From Ophiothrix spiculata (Eukaryota; Echinodermata; Ophiuroidea; Amphilepidida; Ophiotrichidae): a DNA stretch of 32,661 nt. The first letter of the stretch is position 1. Each line of letters begins with the position of its first letter. The notes under the pieces were generated by a model. The model worked only from the letters and a program-made list of their open reading frames with translations, did not search any database and was not told the origin of the DNA. Of this stretch, positions 19,095-30,085 are shown piece by piece. Made by a program: the position numbers and the translations under genes. The DNA lies in NCBI GenBank assembly GCA_000969725.1, contig JXSR01S003025.1; one strand, written 5' to 3'.

Positions 19095-19186
19095 GGATGA
19101 TGCTGAAGTTGAAGGTCTGTAAGAATCTATCAAAAACTCATTTTTGAAAAAAAAAATGGTCTCTAAGCCATTTTGCAATTCAGCTC
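19095..19186 (-). repeat. Dispersed repeat, inverted partner of 891-980
   Basis: Almost the exact reverse complement of 891-980 over ~90 bp, with a few substitutions and a longer poly-A tract. Flanks are not alike. Confidence 0.8.
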
Positions 19187-19204
19187 TTCAATTGTTCAAT
19201 ACTG

Positions 19205-19243
19205 GAATAGATAGATAGGTAGATAGATAGGTAGGTAGTTGGT
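19205..19243. repeat. GATA/GGTA microsatellite
   Basis: A run of ATAG and GTAG tetramers (ATAGATAGATAGGTAGATAG and on). Read on the minus strand, the run directly follows TTAATAAACCAACTACC, so it may be the 3' tail of a minus-strand retroelement lying at 19,244-19,700. Confidence 0.75.
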
Positions 19244-20420
19244 TTATTAATATGCTATCGCAGTAAAAAGTGAAGGGATATACAGTTACAAATATAAAAA
19301 CAAATTTGAGCTACATTTCAACACTTTAAAAACACATTCAGAATACAAGCAAAAAGACAGGCATCAGAAGAGAAAATAGAGCATAACATAAATTGTTCAT
19401 TATATAATTTTACATCAAAGATGTCCCAGAATTGACCAATACTTGTTTGTTCAAGTATATGGAACCTTTAGTATACTTTTCCCGACTCTTTAAATGTATA
19501 TAAAATCCTTTTGTTTCTAATTTAGAAAAAGCAAAACAGTTCCAAATTTTAGTTAGGCTTTCTAGAATTTTAGGAGGCAAAACATTTGGTTTTGGGCATT
19601 TTTGCCAACATCGACACTTTTGACAAAAAACCGATATCACCAACGTTCAGGTTTAAAATCCACTTTAAATGTGTACTTTCATACGGTGTATGCAAGAGTT
19701 CAAAAACCGTTTATGCTAGTCGAAGGTCTACCCAAGCCTTAAAGCATATACTAATACCAAAAGATAAATATCGTTTTAAAATATTTCAGCAATTTTAAGA
19801 AAAAAACATGTGTTGCTTCAAACCCAAATTCACTTGGTTCGGCTCATCTCCTCTTTTAAAGCAGGTATCCCGGTTCAAGGAGGGAGAGAAATACCCCATG
19901 GAAACCCAAGTAACCATAATAGCGCGACGTTTTCACTTCACTGAATGAAGAGATTCTTTGAAAAGGTTATTTACAGCTTCTTCTTTTTTTTCAATCTCCA
20001 AAATCGAATAAAATTTGTAACAATCGAATTGTTCTAACATCATGAAATTATGAGGTTTCGGCGAAAAAGGCGTCAACCTTTCGAAGAAGTCAATTGACGT
20101 CATTTTGTCCTTGATAATGGACGTGAAATCACGAGTAAAGATTCATATATAAACTACAGACCCTATTCCATAAGTACGTCAAAAATGGTTATATCCTGAT
20201 ATGTGTAAGAAGGTAAAAACTTGCAGTAAAAATGACGTTCAGCCGAGCGAGACAATTTAGGGACTGTAGCCTTAAGCATGAAACATTTGCTCATTAATTT
20301 GCTTTACTACGTTAATTTTATTTCAAATTAACACAACTGAGGAGAGAAAATACATGTTCAGAATATTTAATCTTGTTCACTACATAAGATTTGACACTCG
20401 TGGAATATTACTCTTGTATA
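19244..20420. other. Non-coding; possible minus-strand retroelement 3' region
   Basis: The minus frame 19,643-19,410 has KIWNCFAFSKLETKGFYIHL, which I do not recognise. With the AATAAA-like text and tetramer tail at 19,205-19,260, it could be the end of a retroelement. The remainder to 20,420 shows no gene. Confidence 0.35.
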
Positions 20421-20424
20421 ATAA

Positions 20425-20580
20425 TGTCTATGGTAAAAATGTCAATATTTGTGACATCCTTCTAAAACAAGATCAGCAACGGGATTTATACTAAGTTGAA
20501 ATAATACAGTAGCGCTTTACCTGGATCACGTCATATGACTTATGAAATTAGGAAAATGCAAAGTTAATCAAACAAAGTAC
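20425..20580 (+). repeat. Dispersed repeat pair, copy 1 (partner 22,003-22,150)
   Basis: Shares with 22,003-22,150 the order AATGTCAATATT, ACATCCTTCTAA, GGGATTT, TACTAAGTTGAAATAATACA, GCGCTT, CCTGGATCA/CCTAGATCA and TACAATGACAAAAT. It is in direct orientation about 1.58 kb from its partner. Divergence is moderate, so these are old copies. Confidence 0.75.
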
Positions 20581-22002
20581 AATGACAAAATAACCATATT
20601 GCTTAACCAAGTTTCTAATATCATATTTTGGGATGGTCATTAACAAAATTGTTTTATTACAAGTTTCATACACACGGTTGCTCATATAGTTGGAATAAAA
20701 ATATTGTTAACACTTTTTTACATAAAGGTCAATTTATGATGAAAATATCCGGAAACTTATGTTACTTTTGGTCAGATTTGATAGGTTTTCTTGTTGGGTG
20801 TGAAATTGAACTCCGAATGCGATCAATTTTTTCATGTACTGGTAAGGGGGCAACAACAAAAATGGGTCAAAAACGTGATTTTTAGGTCCAATTTGATTTT
20901 AACCCGTCTTGTTCAAGGTCACTTTTCTACTTAAGTTGAGTGGTCATATGGAATGTGTATCTGTAGTAGAGTGATAAGCAGGTGGTTGAATGTCTTTGTC
21001 ACGCTTGACTGAGCCAAGAGAATGCTTGGAAGGAAAGCACAAAATAATCTTTCGACGCCCCTCAATTTACAAAAAAGGGTTGTGGTGAACGTTGAATGGT
21101 CCCCGGCGGTATGTGACATCTTGAAAACAAAGTTGCGACTGTGGCGACTTATCTAAATATTTGTAACAAAATTAAGCTATTTTAACATTTCAAGTAGTTC
21201 AAGTGTTTTATTTTTAATCAGGGGAAGTTGTTGTATATTACGAGATTTTACATTCTGAATCAATATTTTTTATGAATAATTTTATATTTTTAACCACAAG
21301 TATATATTTACTCATTTTGTACTAATTTCTTATTCATTTTTAATGTTTTGTAGTACCTTTCATTCCGATAAAAATAGTGTTACCTATTTTAATGAAATCA
21401 TTTTTAGCATTTATTTGTGTATCAAAATGAGCCCTTTCTATTCATAACACCTGTTGGTCCTTGTTTTGTCTGTTTTTAGGCACAACCCGAAAAGATAGCC
21501 AGAAAATAACAATTCAATATCCAAACAAATGTTTTATTTTACTCAAATATACCGTATAAATGTATGATTATAAAAAATCTCTTTTGCAGTCGAACAAGTA
21601 AGATTTTGAAGCATTATCATTTTTGAAAGGGTTAATATAAAATACACTTGATACAGATTTGGCTTTGGTCAGCTTTCGTTAAACACTTACTCCTACTTAC
21701 ACTTTCAACTGTTGACAATGAATTGTACTATTTGTTTGGCACTTTTTTTGAATACACATACTTTTCTAGGAGTCCTTACATTTAAGGTCAGTCCTTCGGC
21801 AATGTGAATGTTTGTCTTAGCAGAGAGATCTGCGTTGAGTTTTCTGTCATCAAACGGCACGAGGAGAAAATTAATGCATTTGCATCATTTACAATAAAAG
21901 TCGACGATTTTGATTTCTTAACCTATGCTGCAAAAATGCTACATAAAGCGCAAATCCTTACAGCTTACTTTACGATTTTGAAATATTAGCTCTATGTCTA
22001 CT
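20581..22002. other. Non-coding stretch
   Basis: Short frames (20,628-20,885, 21,804-21,989) have no recognised motif. AT-rich text with no RNA gene seen. Confidence 0.45.
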
Positions 22003-22150
22003 GTGGCCAAAATGTCAATATTGTTCACATCCTTCTAAGACAAGGTCTGTCAAGGGATTTGTACTAAGTTGAAATAATACATTTGCGCTTAACCTAGATC
22101 AGTTCATATTACATAGGGAATTTTGACAAAACTACAATGACAAAATGGCC
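22003..22150 (+). repeat. Dispersed repeat pair, copy 2
   Basis: Direct partner of 20,425-20,580; see the shared motif order given there. The longest exact block is TACTAAGTTGAAATAATACA. Confidence 0.75.
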
Positions 22151-22379
22151 AATGCACTTACAAAATGATCATTAACAATAAATTTCTAGTAAATGTAATT
22201 GTTTATAAATAAATTGTCTATTTTTATCCTTTGATTGATATTGTTCACCATAGAGTGTTTTCATAAGGTTGTTTATTATTGCAAGTAATATATTATACAC
22301 ATCTTCAATATGAGCTCTCAATACCCCTAAAAGTTTGGTGTCGCCAATTACACCCAAATGCAACACAAAGTGACCCTTC

Positions 22380-23512
22380 GAGGGGGTATCAAAAAGTTTT
22401 AAAGATCACCAAGAAGGTAATGAGCTATATCAATGAACTTTTACCAGGAAAGTCATTCGTCCTTGTGTACATTATGGTGCAAAAATAAAATCAATGGCAT
22501 TTATACTTTCCATACAGGTGTCGATAGATGTCAGCAATCTGCCTTCGTTAACCAAATAAACTGCATGGAGAAATTAAATATATGTGGCAAGATTAAATAT
22601 CTACATTTGAAGGGTTACAGCCCAGTAATTCTATCAAGATGAATCCAAAAATAAGATATTTGATACCATAGTATAGTGTAGGGTCTCCTCTTTCCATTGA
22701 TACCAGATTTATGGAATTTGGTTGAAATATGACGTCATAATGACGTAATAATACATGGCTGACTTGAAAATGTTGATTTTAGCGAAATACAATGTAGGTG
22801 TTTTTGGCTAAAAGAGGACCTCTTCAAAGTCGGTCTGTGGACAGGCCGTTTTAAGTGGGGGAATTGTGTCACTTTGCACAGTGGCTATTAGCTTTGCTCA
22901 AGGCGTCTGGCTGTAACCCCCACTTCCATATCCTCCTGAATTCAGTTTGTCTAGTTGAGATAAGGAAAGTTGATATGGAGATCCCTTGATTTTAGTCAAA
23001 TATAAAATGATTCAAATGTGTTGTACCATTATACTGTTTATACATTGATGAGTTCAGAATGTAGGCAGGGAATGGGGTATAGGCAAATAGACCCGTGGTC
23101 AAGTTGGAAGTATGAACTTGGCACAGTCTGCCTGAGAGCTGATTAATGAATTCTGGATGTGTTTACTGTTTGTCTGTGATCTTCTTAAAATCCCATGATC
23201 AAATTGAGTAATGAAATGAATTGGTGATTTGTCTTTATTATTCAGTGTTAAAATCATGTAAGAAATTATAAAGGAACTTCAATGAAAATAGAAGTTAATT
23301 CTAATTTGTTCTCCACTACAATTTGAGTCTTATGTACTTGTGTAATATTAAAGCAGGACAGTTGAAATATGCCTTTCAGAGAAAATAGGACAACAGAGAC
23401 TTGAAGCAAGTCTTAGTGGATATGTAAAGATGACTTAAAGGTCACATAATGAAATTATATTCCTGGTTTTATTTCTTCGTGGTGATCTTTAAAACTTTTT
23501 GATACCCTCCCC
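22380..23512. repeat. 1.13-kb segment bounded by ~35-bp inverted repeats
   Basis: GAGGGGGTATCAAAAAGTTT followed by TAAAGATCACCAAGAAG (22,380-22,416) is the reverse complement, with about two differences, of 23,476-23,512, which ends in a C-rich tract. The interior contains TGACGTCATAATGACGTAAT near 22,730 and a GTGGGGG/CCCCCAC pair at 22,853-22,860 and 22,917-22,924. No transposase frame is present, so this would be a non-autonomous element or foldback segment. Target duplications are not evident. Confidence 0.55.
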
Positions 23513-24184
23513 CCCCCCGTAGATATTTAAGTAAGAATTTTTAATATACTTTGAAGTCATTATGATGAAAAAAATAGTACATGTATAGTCAATGTTAAAG
23601 GGTAAGAGCGGTTGACACCGCCATTTTAAAAGCATATATGAATGGTATTGACCTGAAACGTATCGAACATTTTAATTATGTTGCTCTTTTTTTAACATTG
23701 TTGCTCTTTATTTTTTATAATTCTACTGAAAATATATTATTAAGAATCTAGATTCTTGATGCTAGAATCAAAATCAAAAAAGTCGGTCTTGACGTACTTT
23801 GTGAAGTTATAGTTACGTAACACCTTGACCGATTTTAATGTTATTTCAATCATTGAACATAAAAGACAACAACTGAAAGAAGAGACCTATCGTTATTAAT
23901 TAAAAAAAAACCGAATCAAAATTTAGGCTTGGCAATTTCAAAATCACATGGGATTTACCCCCCCCCCCTTCCCCTTCTCCCCGAAGACGTTACAAGAAAA
24001 TGGCTCGGGAAGAGCTGAGTTCCGAATGTGTTTTCATTCCAGAAATGACATTAACCACGTTAGATAATATTAAATCACACAATGGTGTTTATTAGTGGAA
24101 TACCTAAACATGAATTTAAACATCTTTTATATGCTTTCACATACATGAGGGATGTGGGCGTTATTTGTTAATTCTGATCACTTA
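23513..24184. other. Non-coding; holds one copy of a short direct repeat
   Basis: TCAATCATTGAACATAAAAG followed by ACAACAACT at about 23,847-23,875 recurs at about 25,638-25,667, in both cases a little downstream of TTGCTCT and T-rich text. Poly-C tracts lie at 23,508-23,518 and about 23,957-23,967. Confidence 0.55.
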
Positions 24185-24510
24185 AAGTAGGTATTCCGAT
24201 CTGGTGGAAAATTTAACATATACTTTTCCATATTTGAATGAAGGGTCATGACCTATATAAAGCAATCGTAAAGTTTCATTCTCATACCTTGAGCCAAATT
24301 AATGTTACAGGCAACTCCTCTGAGAGTGACCCATAGAAACATATAGGATATTTATCTTTGTTAACAAAAGATTCCAATAATCCGGCACTTTTTGACCATA
24401 TCTCTTCAATAAAACATAATATAGGCGTAAAATTTCACAGGGGTTATAAGACAAATATGCGCTTTCATGTGGTATCAAACTATCTAATTTGATTTTGTGA
24501 GTGAAAGTGA
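24185..24510 (+). repeat. ~325-bp dispersed repeat, copy 1 (partner 29,768-30,085)
   Basis: Shares with 29,768-30,085 the blocks CCATATTTGAATGAA, TACCTTGAGCCAAATTAATG, GAGAGTGACCCATAGAAACA, ATATCTCTTCA, AACATAATAT and ATTTGTTAAG-like text near the end, in the same order and orientation. Copy 2 abuts the right arm of the Tc1-like element. Confidence 0.85.
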
Positions 24511-25210
24511 TCGTAACACTTAAGGATAATACTTTATTTGATAAAGTCTTAAAGTTTAAAGATATTTGCTTGTAAAATATAACTGAGGTAAAGGTGTGTA
24601 CAATATTTTATTAGAAAGATGTTGCATATTTTATTAGAAATCAAAATTTGTCAATCAATAAATCACCTCTCTACATTTAATTAAAATGCCACTTTCTCAC
24701 TCATTCAAGTTCTAATTCAGATTTAAATTTACACGCGTTGAAAAACTAGGAAGTTGAATTTGTTCCACGCGTGAAATATTTAGAATTCAAATCAACTGAC
24801 GATATCAGCGATGACCCTTCCAGCCAGCTCTGGTGAAGAATCAATACCACCCGAGGTTAAATTAATATCAAAGTCTATCATTTTTAAAATTAGTCATATA
24901 GGTCATATGTTTAAAAAAGAAATGACAAAAAAAAAGAGATGAAAGGAAATGAAAAATAGACAAAATTACCCACAAACTATTTTGTTATTGAACAGAGACT
25001 GTCTAGACTGAGTAAAATCTTTTTGTTGTCTTTGTTAAATTGGGGTTGCGACTGAGGTCACTTGTCCAGATAAAAAATACTGAGATTTTAGATTGCTATC
25101 AGTTTGGTTTATTCTTAGCTTATGCAAGGAAGCGGTGTCTAAAATTATTGAGTGGTGTCAGGAATGGCATAGGTAAAGATTTTTTTGAATATAAAGATAT
25201 ATGGATCCTT
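24511..25210. other. Non-coding stretch
   Basis: A duplicated phrase TATTTTATTAGAAA occurs at 24,605 and 24,630. The open frame 25,040-25,264 has no recognised domain and overlaps a dispersed repeat. Confidence 0.4.
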
Positions 25211-25214
25211 TATA

Positions 25215-25335
25215 ACGTTTTAAGTCAATCCACCGGCGATAGGAATATTTGCCTTACGATATAAACCGGGATATAAACATCTAAACCCTGTCTTGGGACT
25301 AAAGCACAACACAATTATGGGGGTTTTTTTATCCG
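25215..25335 (+). repeat. Degenerate repeat family X, copy 1
   Basis: Text of the form GTCAATCCACCGGCGATAGG, AATATTTGCCTTACGATATA and ATCTAAACCCTGTCTTGGG recurs in weaker form at 27,880-27,975 and 30,520-30,605, in the same orientation, each time followed by an ACAC/AAAAT A-rich region. Confidence 0.5.
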
Positions 25336-26460
25336 GACAAGCCACAAGGGACATAAGAACGTATTAAAAAAGAGTTCTCTAGGACATGCAAATACTAGGG
25401 AAAAACATAGTTTAGGGAGAAAATAAAATACACACATAAATTGACAACTTGAAAATCGTCGTTTTTTGTGGCTGCAAACTTTATTTCAGACAGTAAATAT
25501 AAATTGATATAATTATAAAGTTAATAGTTATCATACTTGTCAGCTAAAGCATGTACGGTATTTCTGGTGGTTGAGAAATAGATGGCTTGGTTTTTATAAT
25601 GGATGGTAAATTGTAAAATGTGTTGCTCTCTTTTTTGTCAATCATTGAACATAAAAGACAACAACTTATTATGGACAATTAAAATAAAATGATTAAACTC
25701 TACAATAATTTTCCCAAGAGCCTCGAGATATATGCTGTGTTATACATTTTATGTTATTATTTTAAATGAGGGTAGGGATAATCTTCTTATGTTGTTAAAA
25801 TAACCCCACACGTCTCAGTTTTCAGTAAGGCCGTGCAAAAATGATAATCGATAGCTGGCGTGACTTTAAACGATGGTGTAATGAAGAAAAAGTGGTGTAT
25901 CCAATGGGTGGCTATGCGGGCTGAAGCCCCCTCCCAAACAGATCATGTAAAACAGCCTAATTTTGATGAGTTTTGACACTTTGCCTGCACATGTTAGCAA
26001 GCCCCCTTAGGCCGCCTCAGTATGGTAAAATCCTGAACACACCAGTGTACAGGATCCGTGTGACTGGCTGTCCTAGTTGCTATCCAACATTTAAAGGTGA
26101 CCAATGTTAAAATGTTAAAAATGCTCTAAATTCCCGAATTTTCTCGACCATTCACTTGTTTGAGCTGTTAACACAATTAAATTCGGTTGCAATACATACA
26201 CGAAATGTGGAAAGAAGCTATCCATTTGATAACTTCACCATTAATTCTATCATAGAATATATAATATATAACACAAATCTGATTTAACAGCATACGTTTG
26301 GTTTTATCAAACGCGGATGATCGATCCAACAGTACAACGGCAACATATTGTCTATTATCATGTTATCATTCATGATATCAGTCTTGACTCTGACTTCTTC
26401 AGGACAAATATTATTATAAAGATATGTGGGCCGTCACTTCCCACTGGTGACTCACATTAG
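25336..26460. other. Non-coding stretch
   Basis: No gene recognised. It contains the second copy of the TCAATCATTGAACATAAAAG repeat (25,638-25,667) and ordinary AT-rich sequence. Confidence 0.45.
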
Positions 26461-26464
26461 CCAT

Positions 26465-27365
26465 TCACTGAAGGCTGCTCCTTGCCAACAGAGTTAAAAG
26501 CAGATCAACTCTTTGAGATTTTGGTGGCTCTGGAATGAGCCTTTCTGAAGGCTGCCCCTTGCCAACAGATTTACACAAAAGTATGTTGCCCCTAACCTCT
26601 AATGGCTCATTCCAGTGAAAACTAAACCTTTTTAGATTTAAAGCAAAAAATCAGCTTTTTTATTCGACCATATGAGCGGTTTTTTCAGTCATATGTTTGT
26701 TACTCGGTACGTGAAAAGTATTTTCTAATCAGAAATTTTGAATTTTGTCTACCCGTGCATGAATGAGCACATGTTTTCACTCAGAAATGTCACAAACGTT
26801 ACCAAAAAGTTACACCAAAATGTCACAAACGTTACCAGACGTTACAAGACAAAACATTGCATTAAAGGAAATCCTGACGATAGAATTTCCTACCACTTTT
26901 ATGAACTATTTATAAATATGTTACCAATCATCTGGGAAAAGCGCAATAAAAAATTCACTAACATGCCAGAGCATTTTTACTTTTAAGTCATTTTGAGCAA
27001 AAAACTTTTTCCGTGCGCGGTCACAAACGTTACCGAACGTTACATGAACTTTATTCAGTATTTTGGCAATTATGTTAATCTTCAAATACCTGCAGGTCTT
27101 GATCCCACCAGAGCATCATTATCAACAACAAACTCGTTGATATAATGTTTATGCTAGGTTTTGTGGCCATTTAAAAGTGAAATTTTACCAATATTTCGGT
27201 CACAAACGTTACTTTGGAATCACCCTGATGTGGTTTTTTTTTTATGAGATATTCGTGGCTCTGAAAAGAGTCTTCCTGAAAGCTGCCCCTTGCCAACAGT
27301 TATTTGCACAAAAGTAGGTTGCCCCTATACCTCTTATGTGTGTACAATTGATAGGTTGCCCCTTG
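26465..27365. repeat. CTGAAGGCTGCCCCTTGCCAACAG repeat units flanking MITE copy 2
   Basis: A unit containing GGCTGCCCCTTGCCAACAG occurs near 26,470 (with CTCC), 26,548 and 27,277 (with AAGCTG), and a partial form (GTTGCCCCTTGCC) lies near 27,355. The latter two full units also share CACAAAAGTA and GTTGCCCCTA. MITE copy 2 lies between the second and third units, so it inserted into a pre-existing tandem repeat. The motif CTGGAATGAGCC at about 26,529, the exact reverse complement of the MITE left tip, also lies in the array. Confidence 0.7.
26604..27225. mobile_element. MITE-like element, copy 2
   Basis: This 622-bp segment starts GGCTCATTCCAGT and ends ACTTTGGAATCACCC, and aligns along its length with 13,224-13,837. 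It keeps all four TCACAAACGTTAC-like sites (about 26,788; 26,822; 27,020; 27,197). Flanking TAAT and TGAT could be an eroded 4-bp target duplication. The open frame 26,738-26,986 comes from the repeated motif (NVTNVT) and is not a gene. Confidence 0.85.
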
Positions 27366-28065
27366 CCTATTGAGTCTTCAACCGAACAGATTGATTAAAT
27401 TGTATAAATTCCGTAACATCTAGCTATTCGTTGTCACTTCTCGATCAGGTAACAATCTGTATATTATTACCGTACATTCTATTGCAGCATCGCCACATTG
27501 ATTTCAATAAATGATGGTGAATGACGAATTCAACAGAGTGCCACAAGTTGTAATTTCAATCCGCTTGGCTGCATTGACAAAACTTATTGTTGACAGTGTC
27601 GCGACGCCAGTCTCTCGATTTCGGGGCTTTGTCGACAATGCAAATGCTTACCGATACCAGCCCTACTTATATGTGATTTGAATAACAGTGATGTCATATT
27701 TTGTAAGGTTCTGAAATATAACTCTTATATTCTTGATAGTAATACTGCCCACTGTAGACTAATACATGTATATATATATATAGTAAATATTTCATATGCA
27801 CCCATCTCTGTCCTGTTGGAGTTAGAGAATTTACTAAAAGTCCTAAATCAGTTTACTTGGCGATGTTGGTGAATAGAGTAACTATTATGCGATTCCTTAG
27901 GCGGAGTAAATATTTGTCTTTCGATATGAAAATCTAAATCCTGCCTTGGGGTAGCAAAAATAAAATGATTATGTTTTTTCTTCATCTGGTAAAAATTATA
28001 ACATGATTACCACAAGACTGTAAATAAACACAAATTAAGTTAAGCCAGTGACCAAATATTTGAAA
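27366..28065. other. Non-coding, includes repeat family X copy 2
   Basis: A TA microsatellite lies at about 27,769-27,782. The segment 27,880-27,975 (GTAAATATTTGTCTTTCGAT, ATCTAAATCCTGCCTTGGGG) is a copy of the family at 25,215. The frame 27,678-27,872 is unrecognised. Confidence 0.45.
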
Positions 28066-28276
28066 AATGAATAGTCAGTAATACAGACTTGACATTAAAT
28101 ATGGAATATATTTTTTCTGTTGGTTTCCGTCTTGAATAACCCGCCATATCTCTGTATGTACCAATTTTGGAGATGTTTGCTTTCTCATGTTTGAAACTAC
28201 TCTTATAAACTTCAAACCAAGGGTAATTTCAAGCTCACTGAAGTGACACAGAGACAATGGGAAACTTGAAGGTACA
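28066..28276 (-). repeat. Left long inverted repeat of the Tc1-like element
   Basis: The reverse complement of this segment aligns with 29,565-29,770. Shared blocks include TTCTCTGTGTCAC-like text, GAGATATGGCGG, AAAAAATATATTC and ATATTTAATG, ending in a CAAGCCTGTAT-like tip. Identity is roughly 70% by eye over ~200 bp. Confidence 0.75.
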
Positions 28277-28499
28277 AATAACTCAGAAAATTAGGTCCAA
28301 AGCCGTACACCACAATATTAAACAAAGGAAAATGAATTTGTCATATTTTCTTTTATACGTTACCCAGAGATGTGAAACTCTACAGAGTTGATTAACACAA
28401 TGTTAGTGATAGTTTCTGATTAATCAATATGTCTCCTGTTCTCATTGAGAGGCGTACAACGTCATGACTCTCCATGGCATGCTTTCCATTTGTTATTGG

Positions 28500-29430
28500 A
28501 GAGTTTTTTCGGGTATCTCAACCAAAGCACCAAACACAGCCCAACAACACTCCTTCACCTCGAAGGATCAATATAACATGTTGTTGATCCAACGTGGTTC
28601 TTAACCCAAATGTTCCCTTAAGGATTGATATCCGAAGATCTTGCCGGACAAGGAAAGAACTCAACACCCTGATCTTCCAAGAAAGTCCGGATTGTACGAG
28701 CACGACAGAGGCCAAAGTTGTCATAGTGGAGCACAAAATTGTTTCCGAAGAAGCCTCTAGCCAATGACATTATCAATGCTTCTAGAATGCATCTTTACTG
28801 GTGCTGATGAAAGCTGCCTTCCAAGGTGATCAGAGCCGATTATCCACCTGCATGTAAAGCATCCAGAAGGCAATGTTACCTTCTTCTGGATACATTCGTG
28901 ATAGCATGCACGCTTCAGTATAACCCTTCTCTGTACATCTGCGGCCATGATTCGATCTCATTGGCAGTATATTTCAAATTAAGTCTAAGCTCTGAAGACA
29001 ACGTTATGTCATTGATGGGACTTAAAATTGAAATTAATCTGTAGCCCAGCCAAAGGGTCGCTGGGAAAGGTGTTTGGTCAAGATATTTTCTCCAGGGGTT
29101 TCCTAGCATGATCGCCACTTTGAATAAAGTGAGTGTTTACAAATGTTCTGAATACAAGCTTGTTTTATGAAAGATCATGGTGTTGGACACTTACCCTGTT
29201 TGGTAAGATCTTCAGATATGAACTCTATTGAGGACTTCTTACCTGAAGTAACACATCGATGAACAACAAGTTACACTGAAACACCATGTACAGGAGTAAC
29301 TTTAGGCTGTGCTTGATACTTGGTCCGATACACCTGTCCGAACTCTTCAATCACTAGAAGAATGTCCGCATGGAGAGCCCATGCGCCGTACGCTTCTTAT
29401 GGATGACATAGCAAACAGTGTTAAATCATA
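28500..29430 (-). pseudogene. Tc1/mariner-like transposase remnant
   Basis: On the minus strand the clearest block is LHYDNFGLCRARTIRTFLED (around 28,730-28,670) followed by FFPCPARSSDINP (around 28,665-28,625). These match the second catalytic Asp region and the 'SPDLNP' motif of Tc1-like DDE/D transposases. Upstream, LRLNLKYTANEIESWPQMYR (around 29,000-28,935) matches the region around the first catalytic acid, though that acid is not clear here. Several stops and frame changes break it, so no active enzyme can be encoded. N-terminal helix-turn-helix text was not recognised. It lies between the inverted repeats at 28,066-28,276 and 29,565-29,770. Confidence 0.75.
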
Positions 29431-29564
29431 ATTTGTGACCAACAATATGTAAAATAACCTGGTACAATTTCAAGCGTCCAGGTAAAGTATTAAATAAACT
29501 ACGGCAAATTTAATTTCCGTGATTCCATATTATGGTGCACGAGTTTGGACCCAAAGTTTAGAGG

Positions 29565-29770
29565 TTTTTGTGCTTTCAAGTTCCCCATTTTCTCTGTGTC
29601 ACCTAGATATACACATAAAGGGTCTTAGTTCAAAGTTTACATGTATATCTACAAACATGAAGAAATACACATTCCTGGAATTTTCATTTACCGAGATATG
29701 GCGGATTTTTCAAGATGAAAACTAACACAAAAAATATATTCAATATTTAATGCCAAGCCTGTATATTAAA
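29565..29770 (+). repeat. Right long inverted repeat of the Tc1-like element
   Basis: Inverted partner of 28,066-28,276. Classical Tc1 elements often have much shorter ends, though families with ~200-bp arms are known. The outer tip text is (T)ATACAGGCTTGGCATTAAAT read inward. A TA target duplication was not confirmed. Confidence 0.7.
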
Positions 29771-30085
29771 GGTAGGAATTTTGATCTTGTGACAAATTTA
29801 GCAAATACTTGTCCATATTTGAATGAAAGGTCATTACCTACATAAAGCGATTGTCAAGTTTCTTTTGTATACCTTGAGCCAAATTAATGATAGAGGCAGT
29901 CAGTGTCTGAGAGTGACCCATAGAAACATATGGGGTATTTATTCAGTAATTCAGCACCTTTTGTACAATATCTCTTCACAGAAACATAATATGGCCGTGG
30001 AAATTTACGAGTTTTACGGGGATGATGAGAAAAATATGCCCGTTCATCTGATATTAAAATCTTCAACTTGATTTGTTAAGCGAAC
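29771..30085 (+). repeat. ~325-bp dispersed repeat, copy 2
   Basis: Direct copy of 24,185-24,510, starting just outside the right arm of the Tc1-like element. Confidence 0.85.

Noticed and set aside
22852-22925. Structured small RNA in the GTGGGGG/CCCCCAC pair
   Set aside because: Only a short stem with a 56-base loop; no family recognised and no independent support.
26738-26986. 82-codon frame in MITE copy 2
   Set aside because: It arises from the repeated ACAAACGTTAC motif; MITE copy 1 does not keep it open.
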